From the NCBI GenBank assembly GCA_021781815.1, contig JAJXWB010000004.1, positions 1 to 64,000 of the forward strand: 64,000 nucleotides of DNA, written 5' to 3'. This DNA comes from Pseudomonadota bacterium. GTDB taxonomy: Bacteria; Pseudomonadota; Alphaproteobacteria; Rhizobiales; Beijerinckiaceae. Positions 34,133 to 43,746 of the stretch are shown piece by piece. Below the pieces are notes generated by a model. That model searched no databases. It saw only the letters and a list, made by a program, of their open reading frames with translations, and had not been told where the DNA came from. Numbering within the stretch: the stretch's first letter is position 1; each line of letters begins with the position of its first letter. The translations under genes and the position numbers were made by a program.

Positions 34133-35141
34133 CAATCCGCCTCATCCCGTACGCTGGCGCGATGCGCTTCCTCCCGCGATCCTGATCGCGACGCTGGCCG
34201 CGACCCCTCTGGTTGCGACCGCGATCGGCGATCCCTTCCTCGTCAAGGTTGCGACGCGCGTCGTCATTTTCTCCATCGCTGCGGTCGCTCTCAATTTTGT
34301 TCTGGGCTTCGGCGGTCTGGTCAGCCTCTGTCACGCCGGCCTGTTCGGCGTCGGCGGCTATGTCGTCGGCGTTCTCGCCTGGCACGATTTCAACGCCGAG
34401 CCGGTCTGGATATTCCATGGCACGTCCAATCTCGCCATTTCGCTGCCGCTGGCGGCGATGACGTCCGGCCTGGCTGCGGCGGCCGTCGGCGCGATCTCCT
34501 TGCGCACGAGCGGGCCGTATTTCCTGATGATCACGCTCGCCTTCAACCAGATGCTCTATTACGGCGCGATCGCGCTGCAGAAATACGGCGGCGAGGATGG
34601 ACTGCAGATCATGAGCGATGTCTCGCTTGGGCCGTTCGACGTCTCCAACCGTTACCGCTTCTTCTATCTCGCGCTGGTCGTCCTCTCGGCGACGTTGCTG
34701 TTGACCGGCCGCTTCGTGCGGAGCCGGTTCGGCGTGGCGTTGCGCGCCGCCGCGCAGAACGAGACGCGCGCGATTGCGGTCGGGATCGATCCATGGGTTT
34801 ATCGCCTCGTCGCCTTTGTCATTTCGGGCGCGCTCGTCGGCGTCGCCGGCGCGCTGCTGGCGGCGGGACAGCAGTTTGTCTCGCCCGTGGACATGAGCTG
34901 GGATCGCTCCGGAGATCTGGTCGTCATGGCGGTGCTCGGCGGCATCGGCGTCGTCTGGGGGCCGGCGCTCGGCGCGGCAGTGTTCATTGTCCTCGAACTC
35001 GTGCTGTCGTCATGGACCTCGCACTGGCAACTCGCCTTCGGCCTGCTCGTCGTGCTGATCGTCGTCACGCTACGCGGCGGGCTGGCCGATCTCGGTCGCG
35101 CATTAGCCGGCGCCCGGCGCATGGAGGCGGCCCGTGGCTGA
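34125..35141 (+). CDS. ABC transporter permease, LivM type
   Basis: 338 residues, about nine or ten helices. ALNFVLGFGGLVSLCHAGLFGVGGYVVGVL is the LivM signature, and the coupling loop is AAAQNETRAIAVGIDPWVYRLVAFVISGALVG. It pairs with the LivH-like permease. It overlaps the upstream permease gene and the downstream ATPase gene by 8 nt each, so all are one translation-coupled unit. Confidence 0.9.
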   Translation: MADNPPHPVRWRDALPPAILIATLAATPLVATAIGDPFLVKVATRVVIFSIAAVALNFVLGFGGLVSLCHAGLFGVGGYVVGVLAWHDFNAEPVWIFHGTSNLAISLPLAAMTSGLAAAAVGAISLRTSGPYFLMITLAFNQMLYYGAIALQKYGGEDGLQIMSDVSLGPFDVSNRYRFFYLALVVLSATLLLTGRFVRSRFGVALRAAAQNETRAIAVGIDPWVYRLVAFVISGALVGVAGALLAAGQQFVSPVDMSWDRSGDLVVMAVLGGIGVVWGPALGAAVFIVLELVLSSWTSHWQLAFGLLVVLIVVTLRGGLADLGRALAGARRMEAARG

Positions 35142-35877
35142 CGCTATCCTCCAGGTGGAATGCCTGATGAAGAGCTTTGGCGGCCTGCGCGCGACCAACG
35201 ACCTGTCGATGAATGTCGAGCGTGGCGAATGCCATGCGATCATCGGTCCGAACGGCGCTGGCAAGACGACATTCATCGCGCAATTGCAGGGCATGCTGCG
35301 GCCGGATGCGGGCGTGATCCGGCTCGAAGGCCGCGACATCGCCGGCGAACCGGCGCACCGGCGCGCGCGCATGGGGATTGCGCGTTCATTCCAGATCACC
35401 TCCCTCGTACCGAATTTCACGGCGCTAGATCACGCTGCGCTCGCGGTGCAGGCGCGATCCGGCCATTCCTTCCGCTTCTGGCGCGCTGCCCGCCGCGATG
35501 CGAGGCTCCTCGATCCGGCGCGCGAGGCCATCGAAACGGTCGGCCTCGGCGCAAGAGCCGACACGCAGGCGCGCGATCTCTCGCATGGCGAGGCGCGTCA
35601 ACTCGAACTCGCCATCGCAATCGCGCAGCGCCCCAAGCTGCTGCTCCTCGACGAGCCGATGGCCGGCATGGGGCGCAAGGACGGCGCAGCCATGACGCGA
35701 TTGCTGGCGCAACTGAAACGGACCTATTCCATGATCCTGATCGAGCATGACATGCAGGCCGTCTTCTCGCTCGCCGACCGGATCAGCGTGCTGGTTGCGG
35801 GCCATATCATCAGGACCGGCGCCCCGGCGGAAATCCGCGCCGATCCGGAGGTCCGCGCCGCCTATCTCGGACATTGA
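35134..35877 (+). CDS. ABC transporter ATPase, LivG type
   Basis: 247 residues from GTG 35134. Walker A is GPNGAGKT near residue 43, the Q loop follows in RSFQITSLVPNF, the signature motif is the variant LSHGEARQLELAIA (usually LSGGQ/LSYGE), and Walker B is KLLLLDEPMAG with the switch His in LIEHDM. It is one of the two nucleotide-binding subunits of the importer. Confidence 0.92.
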   Translation: MADAILQVECLMKSFGGLRATNDLSMNVERGECHAIIGPNGAGKTTFIAQLQGMLRPDAGVIRLEGRDIAGEPAHRRARMGIARSFQITSLVPNFTALDHAALAVQARSGHSFRFWRAARRDARLLDPAREAIETVGLGARADTQARDLSHGEARQLELAIAIAQRPKLLLLDEPMAGMGRKDGAAMTRLLAQLKRTYSMILIEHDMQAVFSLADRISVLVAGHIIRTGAPAEIRADPEVRAAYLGH

Positions 35878-35883
35878 GGTCGC

Positions 35884-36588
35884 ATGTTGCTCGATGTTCG
35901 AGGGCTCGAAGCAGGGTATGGACCGAGCAAGGTTCTGTTCGGTCTTGACCTTGTGATTGCAGAAGGCGAAGTCGTGACGCTTCTCGGCCGCAACGGCATG
36001 GGCAAATCCACGACCGTCAAGTGCCTGTCGGGGCTGCTGCGGCCGACCGCGGGGGAAATCCTGTTCAAGGGCGCGCGCATCGATCGGGCGCCGCCGCACG
36101 TCATCGCGCATGGCGGCCTGGGCCTCGTGCCGGAGGGCCGCCATATCTTCGCCAATCTGACGGTGCGCGAGAACCTGTTGATGGCGGCCATCCGGCGCGG
36201 GGATCGCAAGGATCCCTGGACATTCGAGCGCGTGCTCGATTTCTTTCCGCGCCTCGCCGAACGGCTGGGCAATGGCGGCGCCCAGTTGTCGGGCGGGGAG
36301 CAGCAGATGCTGGCCATCGGTCGCGCACTGATGACCAACCCCGATCTGCTTGTGCTGGATGAGGCGACCGAGGGGCTTGCGCCGCTCATCCGCCAGCAAA
36401 TCTGGCGGAAACTCGAAGCGCTCAAGGCTATGGGGTTGGCCATGATCGTGATCGACAAGGAACTCGACGCGCTGTTGGGCCTGGCGGATCGTCACTACGT
36501 CATCGAGAAGGGCGAGATCGTCTGGCGCGGCGACAGCGCCGCGCTCGATGCGGACAAGACGGCGCAGGACGCTTATCTCGGGGTTTAG
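35884..36588 (+). CDS. ABC transporter ATPase, LivF type
   Basis: 234 residues. Walker A is GRNGMGKST near residue 38, the Q loop RHIFANLTVRENLLMA, the signature LSGGEQQMLAIGRAL, and Walker B LLVLDEATEGLAP. A conserved Lys replaces the switch His (VIDKEL, where LivF proteins often have E-Q/H). It completes the five-component importer and is followed after 29 bp by the MarR gene. Confidence 0.92.
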   Translation: MLLDVRGLEAGYGPSKVLFGLDLVIAEGEVVTLLGRNGMGKSTTVKCLSGLLRPTAGEILFKGARIDRAPPHVIAHGGLGLVPEGRHIFANLTVRENLLMAAIRRGDRKDPWTFERVLDFFPRLAERLGNGGAQLSGGEQQMLAIGRALMTNPDLLVLDEATEGLAPLIRQQIWRKLEALKAMGLAMIVIDKELDALLGLADRHYVIEKGEIVWRGDSAALDADKTAQDAYLGV

Positions 36589-36617
36589 CTCCGTTTGAAC
36601 GAAAGCATTTGAACGCC

Positions 36618-37088
36618 ATGAAGACCCGCAATGATTTTCATCTCATGCCCGGCCACCTCGTCCGGCGCGCGCACCAGATCTCCGTGGCGATCTTCATGGA
36701 GGAATGCGCCGCGCAGAACGTGACGCCGGTGCAATACGCCTGCCTCTCGGCGATTGCCCGCCAGCCTGGCGTCGATGCGACACGACTTGCTGCGACCGTC
36801 GCCTTCGATCGCTCGACGCTCGGCAATGTTCTGGAGCGGCTGGAGGCCAAGGGCTGGGTGCGCCGCGATCCATCGCCGGAGGACAGGCGCATCAAGCTCG
36901 TATACATCACCGAGGCCGGGGAGGCCTTGCTCGATGCGATCGAACCGGCCGTGCTCACCACCCAAAAACGATTGTTGAAGCCGCTGGCGCCTGCCGACCG
37001 CAAGACCTTCATGCGGCTGTTGACCGAGATGGTGGATGGCAACAACGAGATATCGCGCGCGCCGCTCTCGCGCGCGATCGGGGATTAG
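36618..37088 (+). CDS. MarR-family transcriptional regulator
   Basis: 156 residues from ATG 36618; a TTG at 36609 would add three. The winged helix-turn-helix is around residues 45-100 (QYACLSAIARQPGVDATRLAATVAFDRSTLGNVLERLEAKGWVRR, the wing SPEDRRIKLVYIT). MarR proteins usually repress genes for aromatic-acid breakdown and release DNA when the substrate or its CoA ester binds. At the end of the importer operon it is the natural candidate regulator of both gentisate transcripts. Confidence 0.9.
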   Translation: MKTRNDFHLMPGHLVRRAHQISVAIFMEECAAQNVTPVQYACLSAIARQPGVDATRLAATVAFDRSTLGNVLERLEAKGWVRRDPSPEDRRIKLVYITEAGEALLDAIEPAVLTTQKRLLKPLAPADRKTFMRLLTEMVDGNNEISRAPLSRAIGD

Positions 37089-37125
37089 ATTTCACTCATC
37101 GTCACGCCAGCCGCGATCGCGCGGT

Positions 37126-38169
37126 TCAGCCGAACTCTTCGTAAAATCCGAGCTTGCGCTGCATCGGCGCGTCGTCGATCTGGAATAGATAGGCCGGCGA
37201 TTTCGACGACGAATTGGCGATCCTGATCTTCGCGTGCGTGGGCGCGGCGATCGTGTCGTTCTGCGCAAAGCGCAGGCTCGTTCCATCGATCTCGACATCG
37301 CCTTCGCCCTCGATCACGTGGAACACACACGACGCCGAACGCTTCACCGGAGCAACCGTCTCGCCCGGCCGAAGCATGATCGCGGAAAAGCCGAGGATCG
37401 GCATGCATTCCTCGCCGGTCTGCGGATTGACGTAGGCGAGTTGCACGAGGTCGCCGATGTTGACGACCTGCGCGAGATCGCCGAGAGCGGCGCGCACCTC
37501 GCGCCACGGAAACCGCAGCAGCGGATATTTCTCTCGCGGCGTAGAAAGGGAGCGGTAGGGGACCAGACCGGCGCGACGGTAGCGCGTCTGCGATCCGTCG
37601 GGCTGGTTGCGTTGAACTTGCGGCGCGCCCTCCGTGCAATAGGAGGCTTCGAGTCCGTAGACCATCGGCAGGTCGAGCGCATCGAGCCAGATCACCGGAC
37701 CGGCGCCGGTGTGGCCGTGCTCGTGCCAGAGGCCGGCAGGCGTGAGAATGAGGTCGCCCGGCTCCATCGGCAGTCGCTCGCCCTCGACCATGGTGAAGCC
37801 GCCCTCGCCCTCGACCACGAATCGCACGGCGCTTGGCGAGTGACGATGGTTGGGCGCGGTTTCGCGCGGCAGGATCAGTTGCAGACCGAGATAGATCGAC
37901 GGCGTCGCCTGCATGTTGTCGAGGCCGAGGCCGGGATTGGCCAGCACCAGCACGCGGCGTTCGGCCTTTTCAATCGGCGTCAGTTCGCCTGCGCGCAGCA
38001 GGCGTGGGCGCACGTCGGCGTAGCGCCACAGGGTCGGCTTCGTCTTGCGCGTCGGAATTGCATAGGGCAGCGCCGCGCGCAGGTTGGGCCACAGCGCCAC
38101 GAGATTGTTGGCCGTCAGATCCTGCCGATATTCAAGCGGCAGATCTTCCAGACGTCCGAGTTCCGACAT
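37126..38169 (-). CDS. nagI: Gentisate 1,2-dioxygenase
   Basis: 347 residues from ATG 38169 (AGGAGG 8 nt upstream). It opens the ring of gentisate (2,5-dihydroxybenzoate) to maleylpyruvate using Fe(II) and O2. The N-terminal cupin shows His108 and His110 ([17 protein letters not shown]) and His149 (WHEHGH), the likely iron ligands. The C-terminal cupin ([22 protein letters not shown]) lacks a full ligand set, as usual in this bicupin family. It follows the hydroxylase gene by 46 bp on the same strand. Confidence 0.93.
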   Translation of the reverse strand: MSELGRLEDLPLEYRQDLTANNLVALWPNLRAALPYAIPTRKTKPTLWRYADVRPRLLRAGELTPIEKAERRVLVLANPGLGLDNMQATPSIYLGLQLILPRETAPNHRHSPSAVRFVVEGEGGFTMVEGERLPMEPGDLILTPAGLWHEHGHTGAGPVIWLDALDLPMVYGLEASYCTEGAPQVQRNQPDGSQTRYRRAGLVPYRSLSTPREKYPLLRFPWREVRAALGDLAQVVNIGDLVQLAYVNPQTGEECMPILGFSAIMLRPGETVAPVKRSASCVFHVIEGEGDVEIDGTSLRFAQNDTIAAPTHAKIRIANSSSKSPAYLFQIDDAPMQRKLGFYEEFG

Positions 38170-38215
38170 GACGTTCCTCCTTGGTGGGGACTTCGCGAAG
38201 TATGGCTTCCCCTGG

Positions 38216-39412
38216 TTATTGGTCGAGACAATTGGCGACGTTCCAGCCGTAGAGCCATTCCAGCGCGTCGTAGAAGCGCTCCGGCGAGCGGCCCTTCCAC
38301 AGCGAATTGCGGATTTTCCGTTCAACGCCTTTCGCGTGGTAGATGCGTCCCATCTCGCGGCCGGACAGCACGATGCGCGCCGTGCGCGTCGTCCGGCAAT
38401 TCTGGTACTGGACCAGCGCCCGCTCGATGTCGTTCTGGTTGCCCCGCAGCGTCTCGCCGAGCGTGACGGCGTCTTCCAGCGCCATGCACGCGCCCTGCGC
38501 CATGTATTGAGTCGTCGGATGCGCGGCGTCGCCGAGCAGGGTCACGCGGCCGAAGGTCCAGGTGTCGATCGGCTCGCGGTCGGCTGTCGCCCAGCGTCGC
38601 CAGCTCTTCGGCAGGTCGATCAACTGGCGGGCCTTCGGGCAGACCTCCTGGAAGTAGCTCTGCACCTCCTCCTTGCTGCCGTCCGTGACGCCCCACTCTT
38701 CCTTGTTGCGACTGTGGAAGGTCACAACGACATTATATTGCTCGCCGCCGCGCAGCGGATAATGGACGAGGTGGCAATTGGGGCCGACCCATATGCTGGC
38801 GGCGTTCCATTGCAGATCCGCCGGGAAGTCCCGCTTGTCGACAACGGCGCGATAGACGACATGTCCGGTGATGCGCGGCGGATCGCCGACATATTGCGCG
38901 CGAACCACCGACTTTCCGCCGTCCGCGGCGATCAGGGCTAGGCCGCGATGCGCCGCGCCATGCTGGTCGTAGGCGGTCACGCCGTCGGCGTCCTGTTCGA
39001 CCCGTTCGATCCGCGTCGACGTCAGAAACTCGACCCGCCCCGTCTCCTGCGCGCCTTCGAGCAGTGACAGATGAATGTCGACGCGATGGATGACGGCGTA
39101 AGGATTTCCGAAACGATTGCGGAACGCGTCGCCGGTCGGGATGCGGCCGACCAGCGTTTCATCGATCGCGTCGTGCATGACCATTTCGTCGGTGTAGACC
39201 GCCCTTGCGCGCGCCTTGTCGCCCACCCCGAGCGCGTCGAACGCGTGAAATGCGTTCGGACCGAGCTGGATGCCCGCGCCGATTTCGCCGATCTCCGGCG
39301 CCTGTTCGAGAACCTTGACCCGGAAACCCTGCCGCACGAGTGCGAGCGCCGCGGCGAGCCCGCCGATGCCGCCGCCCACGACGATGATCTTCTTGTCCGC
39401 CGCGCCGTTCAT
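38216..39412 (-). CDS. nagX: 3-hydroxybenzoate 6-hydroxylase (FAD monooxygenase)
   Basis: 398 residues from ATG 39412 (GGGGAGGA before it). The FAD-binding [13 protein letters not shown] is near residue 11, the [23 protein letters not shown] motif near residue 280, and the DG motif in [12 protein letters not shown]. These are typical of group A flavin hydroxylases. Adjacent gentisate dioxygenase makes 3-hydroxybenzoate the most probable substrate and gentisate the product; salicylate 5-hydroxylation or another phenol is possible but would not normally use this single-component type. It is first in the minus-strand unit and has the shared promoter motif upstream. Confidence 0.85.
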   Translation of the reverse strand: MNGAADKKIIVVGGGIGGLAAALALVRQGFRVKVLEQAPEIGEIGAGIQLGPNAFHAFDALGVGDKARARAVYTDEMVMHDAIDETLVGRIPTGDAFRNRFGNPYAVIHRVDIHLSLLEGAQETGRVEFLTSTRIERVEQDADGVTAYDQHGAAHRGLALIAADGGKSVVRAQYVGDPPRITGHVVYRAVVDKRDFPADLQWNAASIWVGPNCHLVHYPLRGGEQYNVVVTFHSRNKEEWGVTDGSKEEVQSYFQEVCPKARQLIDLPKSWRRWATADREPIDTWTFGRVTLLGDAAHPTTQYMAQGACMALEDAVTLGETLRGNQNDIERALVQYQNCRTTRTARIVLSGREMGRIYHAKGVERKIRNSLWKGRSPERFYDALEWLYGWNVANCLDQ

Positions 39413-39464
39413 GCCGTCCTCCCCGGATGCATCTTGTCGATATTGCCGGCGACAAGGCCATATA

Positions 39465-39485
39465 ATCTGTATACTGTCAATCAGT
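39465..39485 (-). promoter_or_regulatory. Promoter/operator of hydroxylase-dioxygenase genes
   Basis: On the minus strand ATTGACAGTATACAGAT (39481 to 39465) agrees at 13 of 17 positions with the block before fumarylpyruvate hydrolase. It includes TTGACA as a -35 candidate. ACTG-TCAAT-CAGT (39473-39485) is an inverted repeat. It lies 53-69 bp upstream of the hydroxylase start. A good -10 element at the right distance is not obvious. The rest of the 294-bp gap 39413-39706 shows nothing else except the divL ribosome site. Confidence 0.5.
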
Positions 39486-39706
39486 GTGCTTTTGATCTCC
39501 GGATTTGACGCCATGGGACGCGGGCGGGCGCCATCCCAAAACGGATCTCCGTGCGGAGAGGTCTTCCGCATTAACCACTTTCTCAGAAGGATGAGCTAAG
39601 GCTACATTGCAATGATTCGGGCAGTGTGGCGGACGCTGCCGATCAGGAGGCGCGACGCGGTCGGCTTTGCCGCCGGCGCCGTTTTGCGCCTCGGAGGGGA
39701 TGGCGA

Positions 39707-42211
39707 ATGAGGCGGCAGCGGCGGCTTGGCGAAACTCGTGTCGCTGGTCTGGCGAGGCTCTGCGCAACTACCTCCATTTCCGCCCTGATGTCTGCCGCGA
39801 CTGCGTTCGCTGCCGATGGCCTGCAGGCCGCGCCGATGCCGGAGCCGAATGTCGTCGGCGCCTCTCTCGTCGTTGGCCTGGTCATTTTCTCCACCATCAC
39901 GGCGCTGCTGCATCTGGCCGGCCGCAAGCAATGGACGCAGCGGGAGCGCGAGCTCGTGTCGGAGCTTGAAGCAGCCCGCGCCAAGCTCGAACGCGCGCAA
40001 TTGTTTCTGTCGGCCGAACCGCAGGTGATCGTCGCCTGGGGCTCGGCCGCTGCCGAACCCGACATCGAGGGCGAGATCAGCCTCGTAACGGATGCGCCGG
40101 TGCCGCGCCGCGTGCTCGGTTTCGGCTCGTGGCTCGAACCCGCGACGGCGCAGCGACTGGACAATTGTGTCGAACGGCTGCGGGCGCGGGGCGAAGGGTT
40201 CCGGATGTCGCTCGTCAGCCTCGCCGGGCGCCATCTCGAGGCCGAAGGGCGCGCCATCGCCGGTCGCGCGGTGCTGCGAATCCGGGACGTTTCGGGGGAC
40301 CGCATGGAGCTTCTCTCGCTGCGTCAGCGCCACGCCGACCTTGGCGCGCAGGCCGAGGCGCTGCGCACCATGCTCGATTCCATTGCCGCGCCCGTGTGGA
40401 TGCGCGACGCGCAGGGGCGCTTGACGTGGGTCAATGCAGCCTATGCGCGCGCGGTCGACGCCAGGGACGCTGTCGAGGTGACGACGAGAAAAGTCGAACT
40501 GCTCGACCGCGACGCGCGCGAGGCGAGCGCGCGTATGATCGCCGCCGGCGATGTCTGGCGCGCGCGCCTGCCGGGTCTCGTGTCCGGAGAGCGTCATTTG
40601 CTCGACATCGTCGATGTTCCGGCGCGCGCGGGCTCCGTCGGCATCGCGCAGGATCTGAGCGAACTTGAAGCGGTGCGCGACAATCTCGAACAGCAGATGG
40701 AATCGCACACGCGCACGCTCGACCTGCTGCCGACCGCGGTCGCGATCTTCGACGGCCGCAAGCGACTCGTGTTTCACAACGCCGCCTATCGCCAGGTCTG
40801 GGCGCTGCCGCAGGCCTTCCTTGACCAGAACCCGAGCGATTCGGAAATTCTCGATCGCCTGCGCGCCGAGCGCCGTCTGCCGGAACAGGCCGATTTTCGC
40901 ACATGGAAAAACAGCGTGCTGTCGGCTTACCAGTCGCAGGAAACACGCGAGCATGTCTGGTACCTGCCGGACGGGCGCACGCTGCGCGTCGTCTCAAATC
41001 CGGGCCCGCATGGCGGCGTCACCTATCTCTACGATGACGTGAGCGAACGCTTCCAGATCGAATCGCAATTCAACGCTCTGGTGCGCGTGCAGGGCGAGAC
41101 GCTCGATACGCTTCAGGAAGGCGTTGCGGTGTTCGGCACCGACGGCAAGCTCAAACTGTACAATCCGGCCTTTGGCCTTCTCTGGCGGCTCAACAACGAG
41201 GCGCTCGCCACGCGACCGCATTTCGACTGGATCGCGTCGGAATGCGGACGCCTGTGCGCGGAGCCGACGTCCTTTGCCCGGATCCGCGAGGTCGTCACCG
41301 GCCTCCACGAAGAACGCAAGGGCTACGACTGCCGGCTCGAACGCACCGACGGCATTGTCATGGACTGCGCGGCGCAACCGTTGCCGGATGGCGCGACGCT
41401 CGTAACCTTCATCGACGTGACCGCGCAGATCAGCGTCGAGCGCGCGCTCACCGACCGCAATCAGGCGCTGGTCGAGGCCGAAAACCTGCGCGACGATTTC
41501 GTCCACCACATCTCCTACGAACTGCGCTCGCCGCTGACCAATATCATCGGATTCACGCAGCTCCTCGGCGATGCGAGCGTCGGTCCGCTCAACGGTCGCC
41601 AGCGCGAATATCTTGGTTTTGTTCTGAATTCGTCGTCGGCGCTGCTCGCCATCATCAACGATATTCTTGACCTTGCGACGATCGACAAGGATGGGATGCA
41701 GCTTGAACTCCAGGACATCGACATCGCCGAAACGATTCGCGCAGCCTCGGCCGGCGTTCAGGACAGGCTGTCGGAATCGGGCATACACCTGTCGGTCGTC
41801 ATGCGCGACAACGTCGGCGCGCTGCGCGCCGACGGCAAACGGCTGCGCCAGATTTTGTTCAATCTGCTGTCCAACGCGATCGGTTTCTCCGAGCCTGGCC
41901 AGACCGTCACGCTCGCCGCGCTGCGCCGTGGCGACGAGGTCGCGTTCAAGGTCAGCGACAGCGGTCGCGGCATTCCGCCCGATGTGCTCGACAAGGTATT
42001 CGACCGTTTCAAGAGTCATACCATCGGCACGCGCCATCGTGGCGTCGGCCTTGGCTTGTCCATAGTCAAGGCGCTGGTGGAGCTGCATGGCGGCGTCGTG
42101 CATATCGACTCCGCGCCCGGCGAAGGCACGAGCGTCACCTGCATATTCCCCACGCGCAGCGCGCAGGCGGTTGGCGCGGCGGCCTACGACGACCAGCGGA
42201 AGCCCGTATGA
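39707..42211 (+). CDS. divL: DivL-like PAS sensor kinase with Tyr in the H box
   Basis: 834 residues from ATG 39707 (GGAGGGG 7 nt upstream). One or two hydrophobic segments lie at residues 20-70, followed by several PAS-type domains (about 220-560) and a kinase core. The dimerisation helix reads VHHISYELRSPLTNIIGF, so Tyr604 (codon 41516-41518) takes the place of the usual phospho-accepting His. The ATPase is well kept (NLLSNAIGFS, DSGRGIPPD, GVGLGLSIVKALVELHGG). Tyr at this position is the hallmark of DivL, which tunes the cell-cycle kinase CckA and thereby CtrA. It overlaps tsaE by 4 nt. Confidence 0.85.
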   Translation: MRRQRRLGETRVAGLARLCATTSISALMSAATAFAADGLQAAPMPEPNVVGASLVVGLVIFSTITALLHLAGRKQWTQRERELVSELEAARAKLERAQLFLSAEPQVIVAWGSAAAEPDIEGEISLVTDAPVPRRVLGFGSWLEPATAQRLDNCVERLRARGEGFRMSLVSLAGRHLEAEGRAIAGRAVLRIRDVSGDRMELLSLRQRHADLGAQAEALRTMLDSIAAPVWMRDAQGRLTWVNAAYARAVDARDAVEVTTRKVELLDRDAREASARMIAAGDVWRARLPGLVSGERHLLDIVDVPARAGSVGIAQDLSELEAVRDNLEQQMESHTRTLDLLPTAVAIFDGRKRLVFHNAAYRQVWALPQAFLDQNPSDSEILDRLRAERRLPEQADFRTWKNSVLSAYQSQETREHVWYLPDGRTLRVVSNPGPHGGVTYLYDDVSERFQIESQFNALVRVQGETLDTLQEGVAVFGTDGKLKLYNPAFGLLWRLNNEALATRPHFDWIASECGRLCAEPTSFARIREVVTGLHEERKGYDCRLERTDGIVMDCAAQPLPDGATLVTFIDVTAQISVERALTDRNQALVEAENLRDDFVHHISYELRSPLTNIIGFTQLLGDASVGPLNGRQREYLGFVLNSSSALLAIINDILDLATIDKDGMQLELQDIDIAETIRAASAGVQDRLSESGIHLSVVMRDNVGALRADGKRLRQILFNLLSNAIGFSEPGQTVTLAALRRGDEVAFKVSDSGRGIPPDVLDKVFDRFKSHTIGTRHRGVGLGLSIVKALVELHGGVVHIDSAPGEGTSVTCIFPTRSAQAVGAAAYDDQRKPV

Positions 42212-43746
42212 GCGCGACGCCCGGCCAGACAGCCGCCTGGCGCCTTGACCTCGCCAACGAGGAGGCGACGCGCGAACTCGCGGACGTCGTCGCCTCGTTT
42301 GTCGGCGCAGGCGACCTTGTGACGCTCTCAGGCGATCTCGGCGTCGGCAAGACGGCGTTCGCGCGCGCGCTGATCCGGCGAATCGTCGGGGATCCCGCCC
42401 TCGAAGCGCCGAGCCCGACGTTTACGTTGCTGCAGGTTTACGAGGGCCGTGATTTCCCGATCGTGCATGCCGACCTGTACCGCATCTCCGGTCCCGACGA
42501 ACTCGTCGAACTTGGCTGGGACGAGGCGACCGAAAGCGCGCTTGTGCTGGTCGAGTGGGCCGATCGCGCCGGCGACTCGCTGCCGGACGACAGGCTGGAC
42601 ATATCCTTTGCCATACCGCCCACCTCGGACGAGGCGCGAGTCGTCGAGATCGTCGGCTACGGCGCCTTCGCCGCGCGGGTTGCGCGGGCGAAGGGCGTGA
42701 TGGAAATCATGCGCAGTTCCGGCTGGAGCGGCGCGCAGCGCACGTTCATGCTCGGCGACGCCTCCACGCGCGCCTATGAGCGACTCCAAAAGGCGACCGG
42801 CGAAAAGGCGATCCTGATGATCTCGCCGCCGCGGCCGGACGGCCCGCCGGTGCGCTTCGGCAAATCCTACAGCGCAATTGCGCGTCTGGCCGAGAACATC
42901 CGGCCGTTCGTCGCGATAGGCCGCGCGCTGCGCGCCGAAAGTCTCTCGGCGCCTGAAATCTATGGTGCGGATCTCGAAAACGGATTCGCCATCCTCGAAG
43001 ATTTGGGTTCCGAAGGAGTCGTCGACGCCGCCGGCCCGATCCGCGAACGCTACGCGGTGGCGCTGGACGTGCTGGCGTTTCTGCACGGCAGGGCGCTTCC
43101 TGAAATCGTGCCCGTCGGCGACGGGACGAACTACCAAATCCCGCCTTATGATCTCGACGCGCTGCTGATCGAGATCGAGCTCCTGGCCGATTGGTACGCG
43201 CCGCACATAGGGGGGGCGGCGCTCAGTTCCGGACAGCGTGCGACCTTCGTCAACCTGTGGCGCCAGACGGCGCTCGAAATCGCGAACGCCGCCCCGACCT
43301 GGACATTGCGCGATTATCATTCGCCGAATCTCATCTGGCTGAACGAGCGCGATGGTCTGGCGCGGGTCGGCGTCATCGATTTCCAGGATTGCGTGATGGG
43401 CCACCCTGCTTACGACGTAGCCTCTCTGCTGCAGGACGCGCGCGTCGACGTGCCCGACGAGATGGAGCTTCGCCTGCTCGGCCATTACGCGCAACTGCGG
43501 CGCGCCGCTGCCGCCGACTTCGACATGGCGGCCTTCGCGCGCGCCTACGCCATTCTCGGCGCCCAGCGCGCGACAAAAATCCTCGGCATCTTCGCGCGGC
43601 TCGACAAGCGCGACGGCAAGCCGCAGTATCTTGCGCATCTGCCGCGCGTGACGCGATATCTACGCAAGAATCTTGCGCACCCCGCGCTGATTTTGTTGCG
43701 GGAATGGCACGTGGCCAATCTTCCGCATCTCGTCGAGGGGGCCTGA
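42208..43746 (+). CDS. tsaE: TsaE-phosphotransferase (AmgK-like) fusion
   Basis: 512 residues with two parts. Residues ~10-155 are TsaE, the ATPase of the t6A37 tRNA modification complex, with Walker A GDLGVGKTAF near residue 42 and SPTFTLLQVYEG, VHADLYRI, WADR. Residues ~165-505 are an aminoglycoside-phosphotransferase-fold sugar kinase like AmgK (N-acetylmuramate/GlcNAc anomeric kinase), with LRDYHSPNLIWL as catalytic loop and VIDFQDCVMGHPAYDVASLLQDAR as metal motif. The fusion occurs in related Alphaproteobacteria. It sits directly before a MurU-like gene, which supports a peptidoglycan recycling role for the second half. Confidence 0.9.
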   Translation: MSATPGQTAAWRLDLANEEATRELADVVASFVGAGDLVTLSGDLGVGKTAFARALIRRIVGDPALEAPSPTFTLLQVYEGRDFPIVHADLYRISGPDELVELGWDEATESALVLVEWADRAGDSLPDDRLDISFAIPPTSDEARVVEIVGYGAFAARVARAKGVMEIMRSSGWSGAQRTFMLGDASTRAYERLQKATGEKAILMISPPRPDGPPVRFGKSYSAIARLAENIRPFVAIGRALRAESLSAPEIYGADLENGFAILEDLGSEGVVDAAGPIRERYAVALDVLAFLHGRALPEIVPVGDGTNYQIPPYDLDALLIEIELLADWYAPHIGGAALSSGQRATFVNLWRQTALEIANAAPTWTLRDYHSPNLIWLNERDGLARVGVIDFQDCVMGHPAYDVASLLQDARVDVPDEMELRLLGHYAQLRRAAAADFDMAAFARAYAILGAQRATKILGIFARLDKRDGKPQYLAHLPRVTRYLRKNLAHPALILLREWHVANLPHLVEGA

